The notes: generated from the sequence alone by a model not told the origin. Positions 38,592 to 46,151 are shown, counted from the stretch's first letter. The stretch: DNA of 48,295 nucleotides from Bradyrhizobium uaiense (GCF_010811875.1 NZ_VKHP01000038.1:1-48295), one strand, 5' to 3'. Numbers and translations: made by a program.

Positions 38592-38707
38592 GACATCTCG
38601 CTCACGAATTTGTATTTCAGGCCCTGCTGTTCCCGCGCCGAGACGGCGAAACAGCATGGCGGTTCCGGTCGTAATTCCCGGCACTGCTTAGCCACATCTG
38701 ACCCAGG

Positions 38708-39412
38708 ATGACAAACGATATGCCCGAGACGACCCCATCCGAACCGACCGCCAAGTCGAGTGCCAGGCCGACTGCCAAGTGGCGCATCCCGCTGGTGATC
38801 GGCGCCGTGCTGGCCGGGGCCGCGATCGGCTATGTCGGGGTCTCCGGCCTCAAGCATCCCGCGGGCGGCGATATCGCCTGCAACAGCGCGGTAGATCTGG
38901 CCAAGAAGATCGCCCCGCTCGCCCATGGCGAAGTCGCGGCGCTGACCATGGCGACCACGCCCTTGAAGCTGCCCGACCTGACCTTCGAGGACGCCAACGG
39001 TCAGCCGAAGAAGCTCTCGGACTGGCGCGGCAAGACCGTGCTCGTGAATTTGTGGGCGACCTGGTGCGTGCCCTGCCGCAAGGAGATGCCGGCGCTCGAC
39101 AGCCTGCAGACCAAGCTCGGCGGCAAGGATTTCGAGGTGGTCGCGATCAACATCGACACCCGCGACCCGGACAAGCCGAAGAACTTCCTGAAGGAAGCCA
39201 ATCTGACCAATCTCGGCTATTTCAGCGACCAGAAAGCCAAGGTCTTTCAGGACCTTAAGAACATAGGCAAAGCGCTGGGCATGCCGACCTCGGTGCTGGT
39301 CGACGGCAAGGGCTGCGAAATCGCCAATATCGCCGGTCCCGCCGAATGGGCGAGCGACGATGCGATCAAGCTGGTGAAGGCGGCGCTGGCCCCGGCCGCG
39401 GCCGGGTTCTGA
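38708..39412 (+). CDS. tlpA: thiol:disulfide interchange protein TlpA
   Basis: A membrane-anchored periplasmic thioredoxin. In Bradyrhizobium TlpA reduces ScoI and CoxB for assembly of the cytochrome aa3 copper centre. A transmembrane segment is at about 26-46. The active site is W119-C120-V-P-C123. Two further cysteines, C58 and one in GKGCEIANIAGP, match the extra structural disulfide of TlpA. KLPDLTFED and VVAINIDTRDPDKPKNFL are very like the Bradyrhizobium protein as I remember it. The length is 234 residues; an alternative ATG at 38720 would give 230. It ends where the yjfB-like gene ends on the other strand. Confidence 0.95.
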   Translation: MTNDMPETTPSEPTAKSSARPTAKWRIPLVIGAVLAGAAIGYVGVSGLKHPAGGDIACNSAVDLAKKIAPLAHGEVAALTMATTPLKLPDLTFEDANGQPKKLSDWRGKTVLVNLWATWCVPCRKEMPALDSLQTKLGGKDFEVVAINIDTRDPDKPKNFLKEANLTNLGYFSDQKAKVFQDLKNIGKALGMPTSVLVDGKGCEIANIAGPAEWASDDAIKLVKAALAPAAAGF

Positions 39413-39601
39413 TCAGGCGACGGCGTTGAGATTGCCGCCTATACCGGGACCGAGATTTGCGGTGGAGGGGTTGCCGAGCAGGGTCTGAACCGCAGACCTC
39501 TCCGCGTCGAGATTCTGCTTGGTCACCCGGGTCGCGATCTCGCCTTGCAGGTTGCCCTGCTGCATCGACAAGATGCTCGACACCATGCTCATCATGTCCA
39601 T
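39413..39601 (-). CDS. YjfB-like putative motility protein, 62 aa
   Basis: A small, mostly helical protein with the YjfB-family pattern: a hydrophobic N-terminal helix (MSMVSSILSMQQGNLQGEI) and a Gln/Asn-rich middle, ending NPSTANLGPGIGGNLNAVA. Its family has been called putative motility protein, but the role is unproven. It is directly adjacent to the tlpA stop codon with no gap. The ATG at 39601 is not preceded by a strong ribosome site. Confidence 0.7.
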   Translation of the reverse strand: MDMMSMVSSILSMQQGNLQGEIATRVTKQNLDAERSAVQTLLGNPSTANLGPGIGGNLNAVA

Positions 39602-39670
39602 GCGCGGTACTCCCGGAACTGGCTCTGGGGTAGCGCGCGAAAGTTAATACTTGGGTAATGCATGACCGCA

Positions 39671-39889
39671 TCAGGCTGACGCATCGTCGTCCTCATGGCG
39701 CAGCAAGTCGCCGGGCTGGCACTTCAGATAGGTGCAAATCCGTTCCAGCGTATCGAACCTGACGCCCTTCACCTTGCCCTGCTTGAGCAGGGACAAATTG
39801 GCCTCGGTGATCCCGACATATTCGGCAAGCTCCTTCGATTTCACGTTGCGCTCGGCGAGCATCACGTTGAGCCGGACCCGGATCGGCAT
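39671..39889 (-). CDS. small XRE-family HTH regulator (YozG-like)
   Basis: A 72-residue DNA-binding protein that is little more than one helix-turn-helix domain (SKELAEYVGITEANLSLLKQ). Proteins of this sort are usually encoded beside DUF2975 membrane proteins, as here, where the DUF2975 gene ends ten bases before its start. GAGGCGG precedes the ATG. It probably represses its own operon, with the palindrome at 40502-40520 as the likely operator. Confidence 0.88.
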   Translation of the reverse strand: MPIRVRLNVMLAERNVKSKELAEYVGITEANLSLLKQGKVKGVRFDTLERICTYLKCQPGDLLRHEDDDASA

Positions 39890-39899
39890 CGCAACCGCC

Positions 39900-40475
39900 T
39901 CAAACGAATTGCGCGTGCTCGTCGGCGATCGCATTGGCTTCGGCCATCACCCAGGCCGTGACCGCGACCAGGCCGGCAAACAGCAGCGCCAGCAGCGTGT
40001 CGGAACCAAACGCGATGACGACGGACTTGCCTAGTGCGTAGGTCTGCCAGCTCAGCAGGATCGAGAGCAGCGCGCCGATCAACGGCTTCAGCAAGGTCGA
40101 GACCAGCATCGCGATCGCGAGGTCGCGCAACCCCGTGACGTTTTCGGCCGTGAAGAACCGCCCGTCCGCGAACGACGCGAAGCAGCGGCGCACGCGCGAC
40201 AGTCCCCAGATCAGACAGGCCAGCGGCAACGCCGAGACCATGAGACCCATCAGGCGAACCAGCCAGCCGATTGGATGGAAGGCGATCCCGGTCAGCCCCG
40301 CATCGCGCAGGATCGCCTCATCCGGGCTCGTCAGCCAATAGGCCAGCAGGCCCACGGCGAGCACGAACGAGATGCCGGTGCACGCATAGGCGAGCACGCG
40401 GCTGACCGCACTGATGCGTTCAAGACGCGCCGGTCGCGCGGACTGGGGAAGCTCTGACGAGAGGGACGCGGACAT
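39900..40475 (-). CDS. DUF2975 membrane protein
   Basis: A 191-residue integral membrane protein with about four hydrophobic segments (around residues 26-46, 68-90, 115-140 and 153-175). DUF2975 proteins are found paired with a small XRE regulator across many phyla; the pair may sense a membrane state, but no function is proven. The ATG at 40475 has GAGG eight bases upstream. The N-terminal 25 residues are Ser/Ala/Arg rich. Confidence 0.82.
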   Translation of the reverse strand: MSASLSSELPQSARPARLERISAVSRVLAYACTGISFVLAVGLLAYWLTSPDEAILRDAGLTGIAFHPIGWLVRLMGLMVSALPLACLIWGLSRVRRCFASFADGRFFTAENVTGLRDLAIAMLVSTLLKPLIGALLSILLSWQTYALGKSVVIAFGSDTLLALLFAGLVAVTAWVMAEANAIADEHAQFV

Positions 40476-40491
40476 TTGAACCTCGGGACTA

Positions 40492-40520
40492 TTGACCTGA
40501 CATTATTGTTTTACAATAAT
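40492..40520 (+). promoter_or_regulatory. divergent promoter region with 8-bp palindrome (candidate operator)
   Basis: ATTATTGT (40502-40509) and ACAATAAT (40513-40520) are perfect inverted repeats around TTT. On the plus strand, TTGACC (40492-40497) and AATAAT (40515-40520) are 17 bases apart and form a promoter for the secreted-protein gene at 40559, with the palindrome covering the spacer and -10. On the minus strand TTGTAA (plus 40511-40516) could be the -35 of the DUF2975-XRE operon. The A/T-rich tract stands out strongly in this GC-rich region. Confidence 0.6.
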
Positions 40521-40558
40521 TATTATCTGCAAGTCAACATGTATCGAAAGGTAGCCTC

Positions 40559-40927
40559 ATGCTGAACCGCCCGACCCGCGCCATCTGTGCCCTCCTCGTG
40601 CTGACGACCGCTGCGCACGCTCAGCCTTCGACATCGCGTGGGCAGATCTCGGTCGCGCAGGTCAGGGCGATGTTGGACCAGGCCGCGACCAATCCCACCG
40701 CGCGGCAAACGCTGACAGCCTATCTGGCCGGCACCGGCGAAGCCGCCGGCTGGCTGCTCGATGCCGCGCGCAGCCGGCCGCCCTGCCCCCGTCAGCTGAC
40801 GCTCGACGCCGAGCAGGCCCGCGACGCGATCGCAAGCGCGGCTGCCACCGCCGCGACCGAGACACCGGCAACGCCGCTGATCGTCCGCGACATGCTCAAG
40901 CGCGCGGGGTGCCACCTGACTGAATGA
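40559..40927 (+). CDS. small secreted protein, Rap1a/Tai-like pattern
   Basis: A 122-residue protein with a signal peptide (MLNRPTRAICALLVLTTAAHA) and a helical mature part. It carries two cysteines, in PPCPRQLTL and RAGC, that could bridge. The spacing of an early LTAYLAGTGEAAGWL, a central CPR-LTLDAEQARDAI and an end DMLKRAGC recalls the Rap1a/Tai immunity-like fold, but this is only a pattern resemblance. No toxin gene is visible nearby. AAAGGTAG precedes the ATG by seven bases. It is divergent from DUF2975/XRE and shares their operator region. Confidence 0.65.
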   Translation: MLNRPTRAICALLVLTTAAHAQPSTSRGQISVAQVRAMLDQAATNPTARQTLTAYLAGTGEAAGWLLDAARSRPPCPRQLTLDAEQARDAIASAAATAATETPATPLIVRDMLKRAGCHLTE

Positions 40928-40935
40928 GAAGCCGC

Positions 40936-41793
40936 TCAGGCCGCGTTCGCCGCGAACGCTGCGCCGAGGGTGCGCAGCGCCTGCCGCGTCCGCGCGTCCG
41001 ACAGCTTCGAGTGCAGCATGACGTCGCGCGACGGCAATGGCGGCAGGCCAAGCCGGGGCCCGAGATCGATGGTATCGGCCGGTGCCACCCGGCGCGCCAA
41101 CGCGGCGACCGCGAGCCCCGCGGAGATCGCGGCCCCGATCGTCGCAAGCCCGCCACCGACGAACGCCTCGGTCCAGGCGATACCGGCGGTGTCGAGAACT
41201 TCGACGGCCATGGCGCGCACGCTGCACGGCTCGGCTTGCGTGGCGAGCCGCAACGGCTCGCCCGGCCGATGGTGAAAATCGGGCGCCGCCATCCAGCCAA
41301 AGGGTTCTTCGAACAGCACGTCGCCATCGCGGCGCTTGGTGTCGTGGCGTAGCGCGATTGCAGCATCGAGCTTGCCGTCGTCGAATGCGCTGAGCACCGC
41401 GCGCGACGTGTCGACGTGCAGCTGGATCACCAGGCCAGGATCGGTGGCGTTCATCCGCTTCAACAGCGAGGCCAGCTCCGTTCCGACGATGTGGTGGCTG
41501 ATGCCGACGACCAACCGCCGATGCTCGACCGCAAACGACCCGATCGCCGATTGATGCGCGGCAACCAGATTGCGCGCCGCGCCGAGAAAGGCCGCACCTT
41601 CGGCGGACAGCCGGACCAGCCGCGGCGTGCGCTCCAGCAGCCGCCGGCCGAGCCCGTCTTCCAGCCGCCTGATCTTCAAACTGACCGCCGACTGCGTGGT
41701 CTCCATGACCTGCGCCGCGCGCGTGAAGCTGCTGAGGTCGGCGACCAGGACAAAGGCCTGCACCGCCTCGACGTCGAGTGCCTTCATGGCCAT
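40936..41793 (-). CDS. LysR-family transcriptional regulator
   Basis: A 285-residue activator or repressor. The winged helix lies at about residues 5-65 (FVLVADLSSFTRAAQVMETTQSAVS) and the effector-binding domain at about 90-280. It is divergent from the tautomerase-aminotransferase operon, and the 10-bp inverted repeat at 41809-41845 lies between them. LysR proteins typically control such a divergent operon in response to a pathway intermediate. The ATG has no strong ribosome site. The effector may be a keto acid or amino acid, by inference from the target genes. Confidence 0.93.
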   Translation of the reverse strand: MAMKALDVEAVQAFVLVADLSSFTRAAQVMETTQSAVSLKIRRLEDGLGRRLLERTPRLVRLSAEGAAFLGAARNLVAAHQSAIGSFAVEHRRLVVGISHHIVGTELASLLKRMNATDPGLVIQLHVDTSRAVLSAFDDGKLDAAIALRHDTKRRDGDVLFEEPFGWMAAPDFHHRPGEPLRLATQAEPCSVRAMAVEVLDTAGIAWTEAFVGGGLATIGAAISAGLAVAALARRVAPADTIDLGPRLGLPPLPSRDVMLHSKLSDARTRQALRTLGAAFAANAA

Positions 41794-41808
41794 TCATTTA
41801 AATTGGCA

Positions 41809-41845
41809 ATCATTGAAATACGATATCATACTATTTTTCAATGAT
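41809..41845. promoter_or_regulatory. LysR-type operator, 10-bp inverted repeat
   Basis: ATCATTGAAA (41809-41818) and TTTCAATGAT (41836-41845) are perfect reverse complements with a 17-base centre. The site lies 16 bases before the LysR gene and about 55 before the tautomerase gene. An inner GATATC stands at 41822-41827. Confidence 0.65.
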
Positions 41846-41898
41846 CAACGAACCCCTAGGATCAGCTGAACGCAACCATCGCCAGGAGAGCCACCATC

Positions 41899-42282
41899 AT
41901 GCCGTTGACCCGTGTCTCGCTGCGGCGGGGCAAGCCCGCCGCCTACCGCAAGGCCATTCTCGACAGCCTTTATCGCGCCATGCGCGAGACCTTCGATGTG
42001 CCGGAAGGCGATCGCTTCATGACGGTCTCCGAGCACGACGACGACAATTTCGCCTACGGCGCGGACTACCTTGGCATCAGGCGCAGCGGCGATCTGGTCA
42101 TCATTCAGATCACCGTCAGCAACACCCGCCCGGTGACGCAGAAGCAGGCACTCTATCGCCGGATCGCCGAACTGCTGACGGAGAGCCCCGGCCTGCGCGC
42201 CGAGGACGTCTTCATCAACCTCGTCGAGGTGCTCCCCGAGAACTGGTCGTTCGGCAACGGTGAGGCGCAGTACGTCCGATGA
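41899..42282 (+). CDS. tautomerase family protein
   Basis: A small enzyme of the 4-oxalocrotonate tautomerase/MSAD superfamily. The invariant N-terminal proline follows the initiator Met (MPLTRVSLRRGK) and would serve as the catalytic base. The 127-residue length and the segments KAILDSLYRAMRETFDVPE and ERVEVLPEN-like EVLPENWSFGNG fit the Tautomerase_2 group. AGGAGA precedes the ATG. It overlaps the next gene by four bases (ATGA), so the enzymes are probably used together in keto-enol and amino-group chemistry on one substrate. Confidence 0.9.
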   Translation: MPLTRVSLRRGKPAAYRKAILDSLYRAMRETFDVPEGDRFMTVSEHDDDNFAYGADYLGIRRSGDLVIIQITVSNTRPVTQKQALYRRIAELLTESPGLRAEDVFINLVEVLPENWSFGNGEAQYVR

Positions 42283-43490
42283 CCGCACCACCGATCCTCT
42301 CGCCGCGGATGCGCGGCATCAAGGCATCGCCCGCCTCGGTGCTGCGCCGCCGCGCCCGCGAGCTGCGCGCCACCGGGCGCGACATCATCGAGTTGTCGTC
42401 GGGCAATCTGGACTTCCCGACACCGGATCATGTGATCGCCGCGGCGCATGACGCGGCCTTGCGCGGCGAAACCCGCTACACCGATGTCGACGGCACGCCG
42501 GAGCTGAAGCAGGCGGTGCAGGCCGCGCTGCTGCGCGACCATCATCTCGACTATCGGCCGGATGAGATCGTCATCACCAACGGCTCGACGCAGGCGCTGT
42601 TCAATGCGCTGCTGGCAACGCTGGCGCCCGCCGACGAGGTGATCATCCCTGCCCCCTATTGGGCGCCCTATCTCGATCAGGTGCGGCTGGCGGGCGGCAC
42701 GCCCGTGGTCGTGCCGTGCGCGCAGAACAACGGCTTCAAGCTGCGCGCGGAGGATTTGCAGGCAGCGATATCGCCGCGAACGCGCTGGATAGTGCTCAAC
42801 AATCCGGTCAATCCGTCCGGCGCGCTGTATTCGCGTGAGGATCTGTCCGAGATCGCCGCGGTCCTGCTGCGGCATCCGGACATCTGGGTGCTTGCCGACG
42901 GGCTCTACGAGCACATCGTGTTCAACGGCACGCCCGCGCCGACGCTTGCGGAGATCGAGCCGCGCCTGAAGCCGCGGACATTGACCGTCAGCGGCCTCGC
43001 CAAGAGCTACGCCATGATGGGATGGCGGATCGGCTATGCCGCCGGACCAGCGGCGCTGATCCGCGAGATCATCACGATCCAGTCGCAGACCACGTCGGGT
43101 GCATCGTCGATCAGCCAGGCCGCCGCGGTCGCGGCGCTCGATGGTGCGCAGGATGTGCTGACGGAACGCGCCGCCATCCTTCGCGCGCGGCGCGATCGCT
43201 TTGCCGAACTGCTGAATGAATGCGCCGGGCTGTCCTGCGTGCCGCCGGAAGGCACGTTCTATCTGCTGGTCAATTGCGCCGGCGTGATCGGCAAGCGTGC
43301 GCCCGACGGCAAGGTGATCGCGACCGACCGCGATTTCTCCGCCTACTTGCTCGAGCAGGCCGATGTGGCGGTGTTTCCCGGCGAGGATCTCGGGCTGTCG
43401 CCCCATATCCGCGTCAGCTTCGCCAACCCGTCGGCGACCATCGAAGAAGCCGCAAGGCGATCGAAGCGCGCCTGCGAGGCATTGCAATGA
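42279..43490 (+). CDS. class I PLP-dependent aminotransferase (aspartate aminotransferase-like)
   Basis: It exchanges an amino group between an amino acid and a keto acid. The PLP lysine is K242 (SGLAKSYAMMGWRIG), with N178 in NNPVNPSG and D207 in LADGLYEH; the usual DE is DG here. The C-terminal arginine region is PHIRVSFANP. It has 403 residues. With the tautomerase and LysR it makes a regulated two-enzyme unit; the substrate is not evident. Confidence 0.93.
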   Translation: MTAPPILSPRMRGIKASPASVLRRRARELRATGRDIIELSSGNLDFPTPDHVIAAAHDAALRGETRYTDVDGTPELKQAVQAALLRDHHLDYRPDEIVITNGSTQALFNALLATLAPADEVIIPAPYWAPYLDQVRLAGGTPVVVPCAQNNGFKLRAEDLQAAISPRTRWIVLNNPVNPSGALYSREDLSEIAAVLLRHPDIWVLADGLYEHIVFNGTPAPTLAEIEPRLKPRTLTVSGLAKSYAMMGWRIGYAAGPAALIREIITIQSQTTSGASSISQAAAVAALDGAQDVLTERAAILRARRDRFAELLNECAGLSCVPPEGTFYLLVNCAGVIGKRAPDGKVIATDRDFSAYLLEQADVAVFPGEDLGLSPHIRVSFANPSATIEEAARRSKRACEALQ

Positions 43491-43612
43491 CGCCTCACGG
43501 ACACAGCCAGCGCCTGGCGCTAACAGCGCATCTGCTCGGACTTGGAACGGGCACAACGGTCATTGTCGGTCTCGTGCCGACAGCGCTTGCGCTGCAGCGG
43601 GCACTGACCTGA
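43487..43612 (+). CDS. possible small membrane peptide, 41 aa
   Basis: An ATG overlaps the aminotransferase stop codon by the ATGA pattern and opens a 41-residue frame ending at TGA. It has one hydrophobic stretch (residues 10-38, LALTAHLLGLGTGTTVIVGL and onward) that could span the membrane. The overlap is the same as between the two preceding genes, which is the main reason to believe it. It could also be chance; no family is recognised. Confidence 0.4.
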   Translation: MTPHGHSQRLALTAHLLGLGTGTTVIVGLVPTALALQRALT

Positions 43613-43660
43613 AGAGAGCTCGGGCGCGTACTCATAAATCCGCCACGTCGGCTCTCCCCC

Positions 43661-43706
43661 CCTAAAACCGGACATCGCCGGGTGACCACGGAGTGTCGGT
43701 TTTAGG
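43661..43706. terminator. strong hairpin after the aminotransferase operon
   Basis: CCTAAAACCG-G-ACA pairs with TGT-CGGTTTTAGG with only one unpaired base and a loop of 19. There is no T run, so it is at best a hairpin that slows or processes RNA, or a mobile-element remnant. It marks the start of the less GC-rich segment. The rest of the 292 bases between the peptide and the next gene holds the FixK-type box and promoter. Confidence 0.45.
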
Positions 43707-43810
43707 CCCAACAGCGGAAGTGACCATCACTCGATCACCTCGTTAGGACACCGACCGTCGTACCATTGATTGCGGGAAGAACGTTCGGATGCCGACGGCT
43801 GGTGACGACG

Positions 43811-43824
43811 TTGATCTATATCAA
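43811..43824 (+). promoter_or_regulatory. FNR/FixK-type binding site upstream of the metallophosphoesterase operon
   Basis: TTGATCTATATCAA is a perfect 14-base match to the TTGAT-N4-ATCAA anaerobox recognised by FNR and rhizobial FixK proteins. If used as a class II site centred at -41.5, the start of transcription would be near 43859 and the -10 near 43847-43852 (AATAAC), leaving a 46-base leader before the ATG at 43905. Confidence 0.65.
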
Positions 43825-43904
43825 GGCTACCTGCCGCTGAAGGGCAATAACGCGTTTCGCACCATGCGGCGGCGCATTCGCTCTCCTCAACAGGGGTTAT
43901 TGAC

Positions 43905-45245
43905 ATGCAATCCTCCCGGCCTAACGAGCCCAGTCGGCGCGTTGTACTCGGCGCACTCGCAACGGTGCCAGTACTCTACGTGCCGCTCACTCGCAATGCG
44001 CAGGCGCAAACAACTACCGCCCAAGCACCGTCTACCGAAGGGGCCGGGTTTTCGTTCGCTGCGGTCGGCGACACCAGACCGATGATGTACCTCCCGCTCA
44101 AGGAAGGGCAGCCGGACCTCAACAAGTTCTTCGTTGAGATGTTCGGGCTGGTGATGCCGGAGAAGGTCGCTGAAGCCATTGTGGCGAGGGATGTGAAGAT
44201 GATCTTCGATCCGGTCACAAAAGAGCTGATTAAGGTAATCATGCCATTCGCGTCCAAAACGGAAGTCATGACACTGACCGTCGATAAAGGATGGGTGACA
44301 GAGGCATCCGTGGAAGACTTGAAACTGCTTCCCGGAGTGCACCGCACGATGTTCCGGCTTCAGGGCGGCGAATGGGTTACCCGTGAAATCGTGAAGGACG
44401 TTCAATCCGGTCGCGCCAAATTCGTGGTCAACAGCGGTGACGCCGTATGGTGGGGCAATCAGGGCTTGACTGTCAGTGACAGCCCATACTGGAAGCGCGT
44501 GAATGATACGATGTTGAAGAAGCTACCTGCACCGGACGACGAGATGCGCGCAGCCGGTCTCGATGGACGCTTTTTCATGAGTGTAGGCAATCACGAGGTG
44601 TGGGCCGATCCAAAAATCGAGGGCGTTCTCTCGGCCGTGCCATATTTGAAGAAATTCGGCGTGACGCCCGACAAGCTCATCTACAAATTCGACTTCAAAG
44701 GTACCCGCTTTATCTATCTTTGGAGCGGCAAGTACGACTACCGCTCGCCTTCGCTTTGGGACGCTGATCGGCCAAAATATGCCGAACAGATCACGCAGCT
44801 TCAGAAGTGGATGGACGACGCCAGGGCCAATGGCATTCGTAAGGTCTTTATTGTCTTCCACTATCCTGTGTTTGCGCGGTCGGGCTTAGGTCCAATCCCA
44901 GCCCCCGACAATCCGCACAAGGTGATCGCGTCGTATGCTAAGGACACGGAGGTGGTCGTGTTGAACGGGCACGTCCACACCACCGAAATCTACGAGGTAG
45001 ATGGCGTAAAGTATCTGATGCTGGGCGGTGGCGGCGCGGAACAGGACCCAATCCTCCCCGGCCGCACGAGCATCAAGGTACCCGCTGACTATCCGCCCGA
45101 TCTCTACTGGAAGGGACAGGCCCCGAAAGAGGAATACAATTACGTGCTTGTCGATGTCCAACCCGACCAAAAGACGAAATTCACCCTCAATCGGTTCAGG
45201 CCGTGGTCGGCAGAACCGTTCGGGGCTGAGGAACTCTTCAAGTGA
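43905..45245 (+). CDS. Tat-exported metallophosphoesterase
   Basis: A calcineurin-like metal-dependent phosphoesterase exported folded through the Tat system: R11-R12 in SRRVVLGAL, with a hydrophobic stretch and AQA cleavage site near residue 35. Metal-site motifs in order: GDTR at 55-58 (the usual GDxH has Arg in place of His), GD at 178-179, GNHE at 228-231, H319 in FHYP and GHVH at 355-358. It has 446 residues with a central part of about 100 residues between the first two motifs. AGGGG precedes the ATG. Codon use is less GC rich than its neighbours. It begins a three-gene unit with two membrane proteins and has the FixK-type box upstream. The substrate is unknown. Confidence 0.85.
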   Translation: MQSSRPNEPSRRVVLGALATVPVLYVPLTRNAQAQTTTAQAPSTEGAGFSFAAVGDTRPMMYLPLKEGQPDLNKFFVEMFGLVMPEKVAEAIVARDVKMIFDPVTKELIKVIMPFASKTEVMTLTVDKGWVTEASVEDLKLLPGVHRTMFRLQGGEWVTREIVKDVQSGRAKFVVNSGDAVWWGNQGLTVSDSPYWKRVNDTMLKKLPAPDDEMRAAGLDGRFFMSVGNHEVWADPKIEGVLSAVPYLKKFGVTPDKLIYKFDFKGTRFIYLWSGKYDYRSPSLWDADRPKYAEQITQLQKWMDDARANGIRKVFIVFHYPVFARSGLGPIPAPDNPHKVIASYAKDTEVVVLNGHVHTTEIYEVDGVKYLMLGGGGAEQDPILPGRTSIKVPADYPPDLYWKGQAPKEEYNYVLVDVQPDQKTKFTLNRFRPWSAEPFGAEELFK

Positions 45246-45276
45246 GCCGGGAGCAGGCATTTACGGGAGTGAGGTT

Positions 45277-45741
45277 CTGGCGACAGCTCTTCTGATCATC
45301 CACGGATTGATCGCAGTAGCACTACTTGGCGCGATGACGCACCAGACTTTGGCGGCATGGGCATCGGTGGCGGCGCGACCGCCTTCATTCTTTGGCCGCT
45401 TTCGTTCTGTGCCGTCCGCCTTGTTTGCAAACGCTGTGGTCGCTTTGTATGTGGCCACAACGCTGCTGGGTGGGATCATCTACCTTTATTTCCGTGTGGA
45501 CGTCAGACCCGAGTTAGAGCGTGCGGGTCACTGGCACGTACTCGGCTTCTTCGATCTCAAGGAGCACTTCGCAGCCATCGGTTTGGCGTTGTTACCCGCC
45601 TATTGGGTTTGCTGGCGACGCCCGCTTGATGATGAGCCAGCCCAAACACGCACCGCGCTCACTTCGATCCTTGCCTTTATCGTTTGGTGGGGCTTTCTGT
45701 CCGGCCACGTCGCCAACAATATTATGGGTTTCGGCTCATGA
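45277..45741 (+). CDS. His-rich multi-pass membrane protein, unknown family, start uncertain
   Basis: A 154-residue integral membrane protein with four hydrophobic segments (about 3-28, 50-72, 97-115 and 127-147). Numbered from CTG 45277, histidines occur in or beside membrane segments at 9, 22, 85, 87, 97 and 144, a pattern that could bind haem or metal. No ATG, GTG or TTG is available near the start; CTG at 45277 has GGGAG seven bases upstream, and ATT at 45259 is another option with GGGAG six bases upstream. The frame is open further upstream inside the preceding gene, so a start there is possible. It overlaps the next gene by ATGA. Confidence 0.65.
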   Translation: MATALLIIHGLIAVALLGAMTHQTLAAWASVAARPPSFFGRFRSVPSALFANAVVALYVATTLLGGIIYLYFRVDVRPELERAGHWHVLGFFDLKEHFAAIGLALLPAYWVCWRRPLDDEPAQTRTALTSILAFIVWWGFLSGHVANNIMGFGS

Positions 45742-46103
45742 CGTCCTCAACGCCATTCCGCCGCTTTGCATTCGCGTTCGGGACCACGTTCGGGGTCTTC
45801 TACGTTGTCGCACTTGCCAAGGACCTTGCCCTTTTCTCCGTTTTCCCGTCCCTCGGCGTCGTGCTCGCTGGCACGCATCACTCGCGAGATGTCGCCGACC
45901 CCGCGATGGGGTTTCTGGCTCCTGCGATGTACTGGTACGGGTGGGTTGCGACCGCCGCACTCGGGGCACTGATGGTCGGCCTTGTTGCTGCTTCGCCGCC
46001 CGGACGTTCGGTGCGATACGTTTGGCCAGGATGGGTGTGGGCAATTCCTGCTCTTTCGATGATCGCTTGCATCTATCTCACTCTGCCTTGGTTTCGGCTC
46101 TGA
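45738..46103 (+). CDS. small membrane protein, unknown family
   Basis: A 121-residue protein with about three hydrophobic segments (14-44, 63-85 and 97-117), Trp/Tyr-rich, and a His pair at 47-48 (GTHHSRD). I do not recognise a family. It starts at an ATG that overlaps the stop of the previous gene by four bases, so the two are translationally coupled and likely form one complex or pathway with the metallophosphoesterase. Confidence 0.7.
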   Translation: MTSSTPFRRFAFAFGTTFGVFYVVALAKDLALFSVFPSLGVVLAGTHHSRDVADPAMGFLAPAMYWYGWVATAALGALMVGLVAASPPGRSVRYVWPGWVWAIPALSMIACIYLTLPWFRL

Positions 46104-46151
46104 CTTGGTTGCGACTTCCGCAATGGGTCATCCTCGACCGATTTCACCGTG

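Noticed and set aside
43789..44085. 98-codon frame across the metallophosphoesterase start
   Set aside because: It overlaps the Tat signal region in another frame, has no ribosome site, and contains the FixK-type box.
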